Below, in pieces: positions 1-6,610 of a DNA stretch of 22,119 nt. Every line of letters begins with the position of its first letter. Position 1 is the stretch's first letter. Position numbers and translations under genes: made by a program. The stretch covers positions 1 to 22,119 of the forward strand of contig JAURNA010000128.1 in the NCBI GenBank assembly GCA_030830385.1. The letters are read 5' to 3'. This stretch comes from Crocinitomicaceae bacterium. Lineage in GTDB: Bacteria; Bacteroidota; Bacteroidia; Flavobacteriales_D; Crocinitomicaceae. Under the pieces are notes generated by a model that saw only the letters and a program-made list of their open reading frames with translations, was not told the origin of the DNA and searched no databases.

Positions 1-280
1 GTTGTGAGAACAGACCGGGTTAGCTTAGGTTATTTTTGTCTCACATCATAAATGTAAACATTATTTCACAGGATATTCAATTCATCGGTAAAAAAGTTTT
101 ATTTGTATGTTAAAAATCATCATTTGCAGATAAACACCCCTCATCAACGCATTCACATCCCCCCTTGTCAATGAGCCGAAGATGCGCAAGAGAAAACGGA
201 ACAGAAATCCCATACTTCATTCCGCTTTTGTCCGGATAACCGTTTCCCGGAACTCTCCCTGTATTTCCTTTGATTCTCCA
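1..280. other. Intergenic region at window edge, no gene seen
   Basis: No convincing coding sequence is visible. A TATTTTTG octamer at 32-39 (plus) fits the Bacteroidota -7 box TAnnTTTG, but no plus-strand gene follows it. GTGAGA at 4-9 and TCTCAC at 40-45 form a short inverted repeat that frames this box. The rest is probably the 3' side of the GreA-like gene. Confidence 0.4.
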
Positions 281-724
281 TCAATAAATGTTGTTGATCT
301 GATAATCGACTCCGCAGAAAGAGAACGTTTCTCCCTTGCATTTTCCGGCCATTACGGCATAAATGGGTGCACTCTTGGAAATGCCCACAAACTCTTTGCC
401 TTTGACCCAAAAAGGAACGGTTGAATGTCCAACGATGAAATTCCTCAGGTCTGTTTCGACCACCGCACCTTTGTCAACTGCTGAAGCCGGCTCTGTTGAG
501 ATGGATTCGATTTCCTGCAATTTTCCTTTCGCTCTGTTCAATTGAATCCGGAACAAATGTTCCATTTCTCCGGCCTCGTACTGATGTGAAAAATCTTCCG
601 GCTCACGCACGTCTTCCTCATCCATATCAACCATTGTGTGGGTTAGGTTCATTTTCTCTTCAAACTCCTGAATCAAGCATTGTTGCATCTGAATGAGTTT
701 ATTCTTGATTGCTGTCTTATTCAT
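281..724 (-). CDS. GreA/GreB-family-like protein (putative transcription elongation or RNAP-binding factor)
   Basis: This 147-residue cytoplasmic protein has the two-part layout of the GreA/GreB/Rnk group. Residues 1-70 are charged and helical, as in a coiled coil. Residues 80-147 form a small beta domain with the C-terminal pattern G-x-V-V-x-T followed by GK-x-F-V-G-I-S and API, then an M-x-G-K-x-x-G-E-x-F-SF-x-G end. Canonical GreA is about 158 residues, so the length fits. In the family, the coiled coil enters the RNA polymerase secondary channel and the C-terminal domain docks on polymerase; that role is inferred here. Bacteroidota often encode several divergent paralogues of this kind. 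The ATG at 724 opens directly into the helical region. It lies 38 bp downstream of the small ORF 763-963, so the two may be cotranscribed. Confidence 0.7.
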   Translation of the reverse strand: MNKTAIKNKLIQMQQCLIQEFEEKMNLTHTMVDMDEEDVREPEDFSHQYEAGEMEHLFRIQLNRAKGKLQEIESISTEPASAVDKGAVVETDLRNFIVGHSTVPFWVKGKEFVGISKSAPIYAVMAGKCKGETFSFCGVDYQINNIY

Positions 725-762
725 GTTCTTATTTTTCCTGAAATGATGGAGTACTCTCTCGT

Positions 763-963
763 TTACACGCCTTCTGAATGGTCATTGCTGTGGTGATTGA
801 AGCATTGTTTATTGCACGAATCGTATGCCTTTGGTTGCAACGAAACCCGATTGCCATATTTATATGGCATCTGCTTGTTCGGTTCAGTTTTCATTTCGTT
901 TTTGATTTTCTCTCTGAAGTGGGCCGGAAGTTCTTCGCAACTCAGTTTTGTTTCCACGGACAT
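763..963 (-). CDS. Small hypothetical protein (66 aa)
   Basis: I do not recognise this ORF. It is hydrophilic, rich in Lys, Asn, His and Cys, with no membrane segment or signal peptide. Three points favour it over the overlapping plus-strand ORF (778-1050): it runs in the same direction as the GreA-like gene 38 bp downstream; a promoter-like pair (CAAA at 1007-1010, CAAATTA at 980-986 on the plus strand, read as TTTG-N20-TAATTTG on the minus strand) lies just before its ATG; and its composition is that of a soluble protein. It may still be a chance ORF or a decayed gene. Confidence 0.35.
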   Translation of the reverse strand: MSVETKLSCEELPAHFREKIKNEMKTEPNKQMPYKYGNRVSLQPKAYDSCNKQCFNHHSNDHSEGV

Positions 964-979
964 GTAATTCAGTTTTTAA

Positions 980-1010
980 CAAATTACGCGGATACCCGTC
1001 CGGAATCAAA
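980..1010 (-). promoter_or_regulatory. Candidate promoter for the 963-281 minus-strand unit
   Basis: On the minus strand TTTG (1010-1007) and TAATTTG (986-980) are 20 bp apart. The Bacteroidota sigma consensus is TTTG, 19-23 bp, TAnnTTTG; here the -7 box is one base short. The distance to the ATG at 963 is plausible. Confidence 0.35.
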
Positions 1011-1082
1011 TGATGTCTGTCGGTTTGCAAACATGATTTTGGTCAGTTAAGCGCCATTTTCAAAAAAGATTAGAGCAGAGAA

Positions 1083-1118
1083 TTTGTGTGCGAATATGGA
1101 TCACCGGAGTTATCTTTG
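1083..1118 (+). promoter_or_regulatory. Candidate promoter of the RluA-type gene
   Basis: TATCTTTG at 1111-1118 is a perfect TAnnTTTG box, with TTTG at 1083-1086 giving a slightly long 24-bp spacer. The -7 box ends only 6 bp before the chosen GTG start (1125), so transcription would begin at or next to the start codon. Confidence 0.45.
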
Positions 1119-1124
1119 TGAACC

Positions 1125-2777
1125 GTGAAAACCGATCCAAAATTTTACGTTTTTTCATCAGAAATTCCTTCGACGGAAATTCCTCGGTTGTTTCCGTTTC
1201 CACACGCAGGAACGCCTCATCCATTGGCAAAAAAAGCTGCAAGTGCTCTACAGAAATCGTTGGTCGACATGGGGATCACCTCTCAAGACGAAGGAAAAAT
1301 GTTCGGTGTGTTAGTGGTTCGTGATTCGTTGGGAAACGTTGGTTATCTGGCCGCTTTTTCCGGAAGGCTGAACGATTCTTATACGCATCCGCACTTTGTA
1401 CCACCGGTATTTGACTTGTATGGAGAAGACGGCACGTTTGTTTCCGGTGAATCTGAAATCAATGCGTTGAATGCGGAAATAAAAATGCTCGAACAAAGCG
1501 ACGATATGCAGGTATCAACAGCGCGGTTATCGGAACTCATGGATCAATCACGGCAGGAAATCGAGGAGTCACAAGCAAGAAACCGGGAAGCAAAGCGGCG
1601 GCGAAAACTGCAACGTGACCAACATTCCGATGGCAATTCTCAAGCGGAACTTGAGCTACTCAATCGTGAAAGTAAACGAGATGCATACACATTGAAACAA
1701 CTCAAGAAATACTGGAACCAACGCATCGAAAAGGCACGGAGAGATCACTCCGAAATACAAATGAAGATTGATGATCTTAGCGCCAGACGGAGATCCAAAT
1801 CGAAGACTCTTCAAACCTATTTGTTCCGTCAATTTGACTTTCTGAATTCGCGAAAAGAACTCCGAAATCTGCACGATCTTTTTAGTGAGACTGCATTCAA
1901 AATACCGCCTTCAGGTGCAGGAGAATGTGCGGGTCCCAAGTTGCTTCAGTATGCGTTTCAGCAGGATTATCAACCCCTCGTTCTTGCAGAATTTTGGTGG
2001 GGACTTCCTCCATCGGGTGAATTGAAGAGGCACGGTTATTTTTATCCGGCGTGCCGCGGCAAGTGTGAGCCTATCCTGAAGCATATGCTTCAAGGTATGT
2101 CCGTTGAAGAAAATCCACTTTTAGCAACATCTGAATCCAGGCTGGAAATATCCATTTTGTTTGAAGACGAATTTCTGGCTGTTATTTCCAAACCCGGTGG
2201 ATTGTTGTCCGCTCCCGGGAAAGAATTGAGGGATTCAGTCTTCTCCCGAATGCGGGATCGCTATCCGGAAGCGAATGGACCGCTGGTTGTTCATCGATTA
2301 GACATGGCCACATCGGGAATTATGCTGATTGCAAAATCGTTCGAAACATACAAAAAGTTGCAAGCGCAATTTATCGACCGAACCGTTCACAAAGAATATA
2401 CTGCAATTCTGGAAGGTACCCCCCCATGCGACAGGGGGATCATTCGCCTGCCGCTTCGTACCGACATTCTTGATCGACCTCGTCAAATGGTGTGCTTCGA
2501 ACATGGGAAAGAGGCCATTACCGAATGGGAATTGATTCAAGCTGAAGATGGTCGATCAAAAATTCGTTTCTTCCCCAAAACAGGCAGATCACACCAACTT
2601 CGGGTACATGCTGCTCATAAAGATGGGTTGAATGCTCCTATTGAAGGGGATGATCTTTATGGTACACCGTCCGGCAGACTTCACTTGCACGCATCCGCCA
2701 TTCGGTTTTCGCATCCCGAAACGGGAAAGCAAATGCTTGTTGAAGATGAAGTGCCATTTTCCCTCAAAACCCATTGA
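1125..2777 (+). CDS. RluA-family RNA pseudouridine synthase, long form with N-terminal coiled coil
   Basis: The 550-residue protein isomerises uridine to pseudouridine in RNA; the exact rRNA or tRNA site is not evident. The catalytic domain is C-terminal (about 345-550). It carries the RluA signature H390-R-L-D393-M-A-T-S-G with D393 as the catalytic aspartate, followed by the K-x-Y-x-A and GRSHQLRVH motifs. Residues 1-110 form a conserved-looking N-terminal domain (FPFP, PHPLAKKAA, FGVLVV), and about 115-240 is a highly charged coiled coil rich in Arg, Lys and Glu. Classical RluA is about 220 residues, but long forms of about 550 residues are known in Bacteroidota and gammaproteobacteria. 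The start is GTG. The next in-frame Met is residue 49, which would delete conserved N-terminal sequence. The gene is monocistronic and divergent from the small ORF at 963. Confidence 0.9.
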   Translation: MKTDPKFYVFSSEIPSTEIPRLFPFPHAGTPHPLAKKAASALQKSLVDMGITSQDEGKMFGVLVVRDSLGNVGYLAAFSGRLNDSYTHPHFVPPVFDLYGEDGTFVSGESEINALNAEIKMLEQSDDMQVSTARLSELMDQSRQEIEESQARNREAKRRRKLQRDQHSDGNSQAELELLNRESKRDAYTLKQLKKYWNQRIEKARRDHSEIQMKIDDLSARRRSKSKTLQTYLFRQFDFLNSRKELRNLHDLFSETAFKIPPSGAGECAGPKLLQYAFQQDYQPLVLAEFWWGLPPSGELKRHGYFYPACRGKCEPILKHMLQGMSVEENPLLATSESRLEISILFEDEFLAVISKPGGLLSAPGKELRDSVFSRMRDRYPEANGPLVVHRLDMATSGIMLIAKSFETYKKLQAQFIDRTVHKEYTAILEGTPPCDRGIIRLPLRTDILDRPRQMVCFEHGKEAITEWELIQAEDGRSKIRFFPKTGRSHQLRVHAAHKDGLNAPIEGDDLYGTPSGRLHLHASAIRFSHPETGKQMLVEDEVPFSLKTH

Positions 2778-3021
2778 ATTTTGTAGTTTGCAACATGATG
2801 ATTCGGTCAGAAATGTCTTTGTATTCTGCCATGAACTGCTTTGGTGGTCTCCTGAAAATAAATACAAAAATGTTGTGATCAATTATCGTCCGCATTCGAC
2901 TCATGGGTCTGAATGACATGTTGTTTAATGAACTGGGGGGTCTTGAAACGTACAAACTACCCTAGCGGAAACATCTAAACGGAAAATGTCGTATCTTAGT
3001 CCATAAGCTAAATCACTATTT

Positions 3022-3777
3022 ATGAAAAAAACACTATTTTTTGTTGTTTTCTGGGGTCTTGGAATGTCCTTTTCATTCGGGCAGGCATGTGCGCCAGATT
3101 CCCAATATACCACGGCGGGGGTATATCCTGACAGTGCCACCGGGCTTTCCCCTTCATGTGTAGGTGTGTTGTACGATGAGTTGATCACAATTGTCGTTCC
3201 TGCTGATACGACTGTTGTCGTAGGCGGGATATCACTTCCCGCTGCTTTTGACAGTGCTGTTGTAACAAGTTTCCTTGGACTTCCTCCAGGATTTACATAC
3301 GCTTGTCATGATGCCGGAAATGTTGTTTCACCGACCGATGGATGCACGTATGAGGGGGGAACCACAGGGTGCATGGTAATATCGGGAACACCTACAGCAA
3401 GTGATATCGGTACGCATGTTCTGGCAATTACAGTGGATGCGTACGTTGGAGGGGCCCCGACCCCTGCATTAACGCAGGTTGTAGATTACTACACAATTGT
3501 CATTAGTGGGTGCACAGCGAGCCTTGCTGAGCATCTGACTTCTGCATTCACATTGTATCCCAACCCGTCGACTGATGCAGTTACGCTTGAAGCATCATCC
3601 GGAGCAACAATCGAAGGATTGAACGTTACAAGCGCAACCGGACAAGTTATGTTTGCGGAGTCTGGGTTGAGTACTTCCCGATTCGAACTGAACACGAACG
3701 CGTACGAAAGCGGACTCTACTTTGTTACTGTTGACAACGGGTCAACGGTGGAAGTAATCCAATTCGTGAAGAAATAA
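3022..3777 (+). CDS. Secreted protein with T9SS type A sorting domain
   Basis: The 251-residue protein has a signal peptide (residues 1-20, MKKT, hydrophobic core, cleavage after SFGQA or nearby). The middle region (about 25-165) is Thr/Val/Gly-rich with several Cys. It contains an Ig-like segment of the kind GLPPGF, then GC-x-V-I-SGTP-T-x-x-D-IGTH, which resembles putative Ig modules seen in surface proteins. The end (about 172-251) is a type A sorting domain: LYPNPSTD, then a beta-rich stretch, G-L-Y-F-V-T-V and a basic terminus VKK. It should be exported by Sec, carried across the outer membrane by T9SS and released or anchored. The actual function is unknown. A TATCTTAG sequence at 2992-2999, one base off the -7 consensus, lies 22 bp before the ATG, and a terminator follows. 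Confidence 0.85.
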   Translation: MKKTLFFVVFWGLGMSFSFGQACAPDSQYTTAGVYPDSATGLSPSCVGVLYDELITIVVPADTTVVVGGISLPAAFDSAVVTSFLGLPPGFTYACHDAGNVVSPTDGCTYEGGTTGCMVISGTPTASDIGTHVLAITVDAYVGGAPTPALTQVVDYYTIVISGCTASLAEHLTSAFTLYPNPSTDAVTLEASSGATIEGLNVTSATGQVMFAESGLSTSRFELNTNAYESGLYFVTVDNGSTVEVIQFVKK

Positions 3778-3793
3778 TCTGTTGTACAGAAAC

Positions 3794-3821
3794 GAAAGCC
3801 GCTCCGTTTGGGGTGGCTTTC
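3794..3821 (+). terminator. Rho-independent terminator after the T9SS protein gene
   Basis: GAAAGCC (3794-3800) pairs with GGCTTTC (3815-3821). The stem extends inward with GU wobbles to about 12 bp around a GTTT loop. It starts 16 bp after the stop codon. The T-tract is partly inside the 3' arm. Confidence 0.75.
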
Positions 3822-3946
3822 TTCATGGCGGAATTCGGGGAAGTTCAGGCTGGGTTTTGATCCGTCTCATCGCGGGTAGTTCGCCATACTTGTGTGGCAG
3901 AGATATTTTTTTTCATCAAGGGTGAGGTATCTATACATTTTTGGTT

Positions 3947-3954
3947 TATATTTG
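3947..3954 (+). promoter_or_regulatory. Candidate -7 box for the tRNA-Asp transcript
   Basis: TATATTTG is a perfect TAnnTTTG match, about 120 bp before the tRNA on the same strand. No good -33 TTTG is found at the usual distance, so the call is tentative. Confidence 0.4.
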
Positions 3955-4073
3955 CCCACGCTTTCGTTCAGAGGCAGTCTGATTTGCTTCAATGCACAGG
4001 TAGGTTTTGTACGAAAAGTGCGTAACAAGTTCTCCGAGTGTGACTGTTGTCACAGCCAAATGGCGAGAAACTT

Positions 4074-4150
4074 GGTCCGGTAGTTCAGTTGGTTAGAATA
4101 CTTGCCTGTCACGCAAGGGGTCGCGGGTTCGAGTCCCGTCCGGACCGCCA
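4074..4150 (+). tRNA. tRNA-Asp (anticodon GUC)
   Basis: A full cloverleaf can be folded. The acceptor GGTCCGG (4074-4080) pairs with CCGGACC (4140-4146). The D arm is GTTC with GAAT. The anticodon stem CTTGC (4101-4105) pairs with GCAAG (4113-4117) around a loop with GTC at 4108-4110. The T arm contains GGTTCGAGTCC. Discriminator G is at 4147, and an encoded CCA at 4148-4150 is included in the span. It lies at the edge of an AT-rich, probably acquired block, and tRNA 3' ends are common integration sites, although no second copy of the tRNA end is visible in the window. Confidence 0.97.
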
Positions 4151-4183
4151 ACAAGATAAGTCCTATATGGCTGTAGGAATTAG

Positions 4184-4218
4184 AAAACCCAGTGAAGTAT
4201 CAAAATTCACTGGGTTTT
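4184..4218 (+). terminator. Terminator downstream of tRNA-Asp
   Basis: AAAACCCAGTGAA (4184-4196) and TTCACTGGGTTTT (4206-4218) form a perfect 13-bp stem with a 9-nt loop, ending in a T run. It works on the plus strand for tRNA-Asp, and its A/T flanks make it potentially bidirectional. Confidence 0.9.
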
Positions 4219-4281
4219 TGCTTTCTACTAATCCCAAATCAAATAGACATCAGGAGACAAAAAAAGCCTAAAGGAGACAGA

Positions 4282-4325
4282 AATGTTTCAGTTTTTGTTT
4301 CGGTTGAAATGGCAATGTTTCAGTT
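4282..4325 (+). repeat. Short direct repeats GTTTCRGTT (three copies)
   Basis: GTTTCAGTT occurs at 4285-4293 and 4317-4325, with GTTTCGGTT at 4297-4305. The first and third share the longer AATGTTTCAGTT. They lie between the tRNA terminator and the TACCC box array. Function unknown. Confidence 0.4.
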
Positions 4326-4371
4326 GAGGAGATTTTCCTACATCATTTCACTTTAGTTTATTTTGACCAAC

Positions 4372-4554
4372 ACCCCAGTAAAAACATTTATTACCCCAAA
4401 AAACCTCGATAAATGGAAATTACCCTTTCAAAACTAATTTTACCCTTTTAAAAGTTAAATGAATTACTTTTTGCAAGCAATAAACCTAAAATACCCCACT
4501 TTAGATAAAATAAAGTATTTTTACCCTTGCTAAACTGATTTTACCCCAGTAAAA
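4372..4554 (+). promoter_or_regulatory. Array of seven TACCC boxes, approximately 10-bp phased, upstream of the fic gene
   Basis: ACCC motifs start at 4372, 4393, 4422, 4442, 4493, 4523 and 4543, all in the same orientation. Six of the seven are preceded by T and most sit in a TTTTACCC(C/T) context. The spacings are 21, 29, 20, 51, 30 and 20 bp, close to multiples of 10. The last copy is an inverted repeat, TTTTAC (4539-4544) and GTAAAA (4549-4554), ending 9 bp before the fic ATG. Same-face repeats next to a start codon suggest a cooperative DNA-binding regulator; this is inference. Confidence 0.55.
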
Positions 4555-4563
4555 AGAAATAAA

Positions 4564-6051
4564 ATGAAAAAAGTAGGATACACTTGGCTTCAGGAAAAGT
4601 TACACCTTAAGGGGTATCAACTTTCGCATGAATCATATATTGGGACGACGGACAAAACCGAGCTAAACTCCAAAAATACAATCATCCAAACATTTAAATC
4701 AAAATATGACGTAAGCTCTGATCTGCCAATGTCGCATTTAGAATTTGCGCTGAAATACGATGACCTAAACTTGGCTTTCATGAAAGAAGTATTTACAACT
4801 GTTGGTCATAAGGAAGTGGAAGAATATGTTTTATCCAAGCCCAATCGAAAGTATCCAAGAATTATTGGTTATCTATATGAGTTCACAACAGGTAAAGAAA
4901 TAGCTGCAAAAGTTACTACCACCAATTATGAGGATGTTCTGGATTCATCTAAATATATTACAGGAGAGATTACGAAAATCTCAAAATGGAAGATTAATGA
5001 TAATTTATTAGGATCCGAAAAGTTCTGTCCTATAATCAGACGAACTGCAGAACTTGCTGAACTGCTTCATTGGGATATTAGTGAAGCAATAGATAAATTA
5101 AAGGATGAATATTCCCCAGAAATATTCAAACGAGCCAGTTATTACCTGTACAAGAAAGAATCTAAGTCATCAAGTGAGATAGAAAGAGAAGATCCTCCCA
5201 AAGACAGGATGGATAAGTTCATAGCCTTGCTTGAAGATGCTGGGCAGAAGACTTTTGAACAGTCTTTGTCAGAAAATGAATTGCTTAGGATACAAAACGA
5301 AATTGTTGATCCTCGGTACGCAGACAAAGGTTTCAGAGACTTTCAGAACTATGTAGGGCAAACAATGAGAGACTATTCTCAAAAAATACATTACGTATGT
5401 CCACCTCCAGAATTCGTTAAATCTCTCATGGATGGGATTGTTGATTTGGAGCAAAAAAACACCAAAACCGAGGCGATCATAAAAGCTACAATGGCATCGT
5501 TTGGTTATGTCTATGTTCACCCATTTGAAGATGGAAATGGTAGGATTCATCGATACCTAATTCATGATATTTTGGTTCGAGATAAAGTGGTGCCAAATAG
5601 TACTATTGTTCCTGTATCGGCACAAATATTAGCCAATATGGATGAGTATGATGTTGTTCTAGAAACACTTTCCAAACAAGTGGAAATCAAAGCGAATTAC
5701 GACTTAAATGACCATGGAGAAATGATTGTAACAAATCCTTCAGAAATAGAAGCATTGTATCGATTCCCTGATTTAACACGTCATTCAGTTTTCTTAGCAA
5801 GAGCTATTCAGTCAACCGTTAACAATGATGTGCCTAACGAGCTTTTATTTTTACAGCGTTACGATGAACTAAAGACCGACATTCAGAAAATTGTGGATAT
5901 GCCAGACAAGAAAGTGGATCTTATGATTATCTTATTGCATCAGAACAAAGGAAATCTAGCAGCCCGTAAGCGAAAGTTCTTCAAGGAACTAAACCCTGAA
6001 GAAATCAAACAAATGGAACATGCGTATCAATTAGTGTTTGAAAAGAGTTAA
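4564..6051 (+). CDS. Fic-domain protein with uncharacterised N-terminal half (putative AMP transferase)
   Basis: The 495-residue protein contains a complete Fic motif, HPFEDGNGRIHR at residues 319-330, with catalytic H319, acidic D323 and the anion-binding GNGR. Fic enzymes usually transfer AMP from ATP to a hydroxyl of a target protein, and many are toxins or self-regulated effectors. The Fic fold spans about 215-410. Residues 1-200 are unrecognised but contain YTWLQEKL and PRIIGYLYEF segments that could be a DNA-binding or recognition region. A short C-terminal helical tail follows. I do not see a clear [S/T]xxxE[G/N] inhibitory motif. The gene has no partner antitoxin ORF beside it. Codon use is AT-rich compared with flanking genes. 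It sits between tRNA-Asp and an IS21 relic, and is preceded by phased TACCC boxes. Together this suggests an acquired, possibly autoregulated gene. Confidence 0.85.
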   Translation: MKKVGYTWLQEKLHLKGYQLSHESYIGTTDKTELNSKNTIIQTFKSKYDVSSDLPMSHLEFALKYDDLNLAFMKEVFTTVGHKEVEEYVLSKPNRKYPRIIGYLYEFTTGKEIAAKVTTTNYEDVLDSSKYITGEITKISKWKINDNLLGSEKFCPIIRRTAELAELLHWDISEAIDKLKDEYSPEIFKRASYYLYKKESKSSSEIEREDPPKDRMDKFIALLEDAGQKTFEQSLSENELLRIQNEIVDPRYADKGFRDFQNYVGQTMRDYSQKIHYVCPPPEFVKSLMDGIVDLEQKNTKTEAIIKATMASFGYVYVHPFEDGNGRIHRYLIHDILVRDKVVPNSTIVPVSAQILANMDEYDVVLETLSKQVEIKANYDLNDHGEMIVTNPSEIEALYRFPDLTRHSVFLARAIQSTVNNDVPNELLFLQRYDELKTDIQKIVDMPDKKVDLMIILLHQNKGNLAARKRKFFKELNPEEIKQMEHAYQLVFEKS

Positions 6052-6610
6052 ATTTATTCGATCTAGAGTTCGCATCAAGAAAATCCAACGCTCAAAGACT
6101 TTAATATTGCATGATTTAGTTGTGGGAGAGTGGTAGTCTTTCACTAAGTGTGTAAACTAAACGTCATAGTTCCAGTCTGTCTGTATAATCCAAGCATACT
6201 GACCCACTAAATCCGGCTGATCGTGAACCGGGTATTCCGGCTCATTGTGACCCACCGATTCCGGACGAAAGTGCCCCCAAAAAATGGATAGGATAGTTAG
6301 TCGCTCCTTACAAAACAGGCTTATCGTGCGTTCCGGATTTCATTTCAAGCGTTCAAATTTGAGACGTTCGTTCCAAAAGGTATTTGTTTAAGCATTGAAC
6401 ACCTCAAACAGCCAAAAAATGATGTCCTTTTTGAGTTTTTCCATCATTTTCTGGATAAACCGGAGCCCATTGTGCCACGTGTAAAATCCATTCCAATCGA
6501 CTGACGCTTTCCTTGTACACGCATGATGCTGATGCGATCACAGAAAAGAATCATGAATTGGCAAAGAAATTGCTGGAACTGAAGTAATCAAAATCAATTA
6601 TATTTAAGGC
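6052..6610. other. Gene-free region with IS relics
   Basis: This stretch holds the 24-bp tandem IS21-type end at 6200-6278 and a related motif at 6317-6338. An open frame at about 6490-6588 (plus, ending HELAKKLLELK then TAA) has no usable start and could be the tail of a lost gene. No intact gene is visible. TATATTTA at 6599-6606, one base off the -7 consensus, lies only 4 bp before the next ATG. Confidence 0.5.
6200..6278 (-). mobile_element. Relic terminus of an IS21-family insertion sequence
   Basis: Three direct repeats of exactly 24 bp begin at 6200, 6224 and 6248 (TGACCCACTAAATCCGG, TGAACCGGGTATTCCGG and TGACCCACCGATTCCGG, each plus 7 more bases), followed by TGCCCCC. Read on the minus strand this gives GGGGGCAC then repeated TCCGGAAT and GGTGGGTCA blocks. 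That is the pattern of IS21-family ends in Bacteroidota, where the transposase IstA binds several repeated sites. The outer end faces 6278, so the lost body lay toward lower coordinates. No istA or istB coding sequence is in the window. Confidence 0.6.

Noticed and set aside
778..1050. Plus-strand 90-codon ORF with hydrophobic product
   Set aside because: It is antisense to the better-supported minus-strand small ORF and its hydrophobic, Phe-rich composition is typical of a complement-strand shadow.
4047..4271. 74-codon ORF on the plus strand
   Set aside because: It runs straight through tRNA-Asp and its terminator.
6120..6190. Sequence around GTGTGTAAACTAAACG that recalls IS256-type ends
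   Set aside because: Only a short resemblance, no matching transposase remnant and no paired end found.
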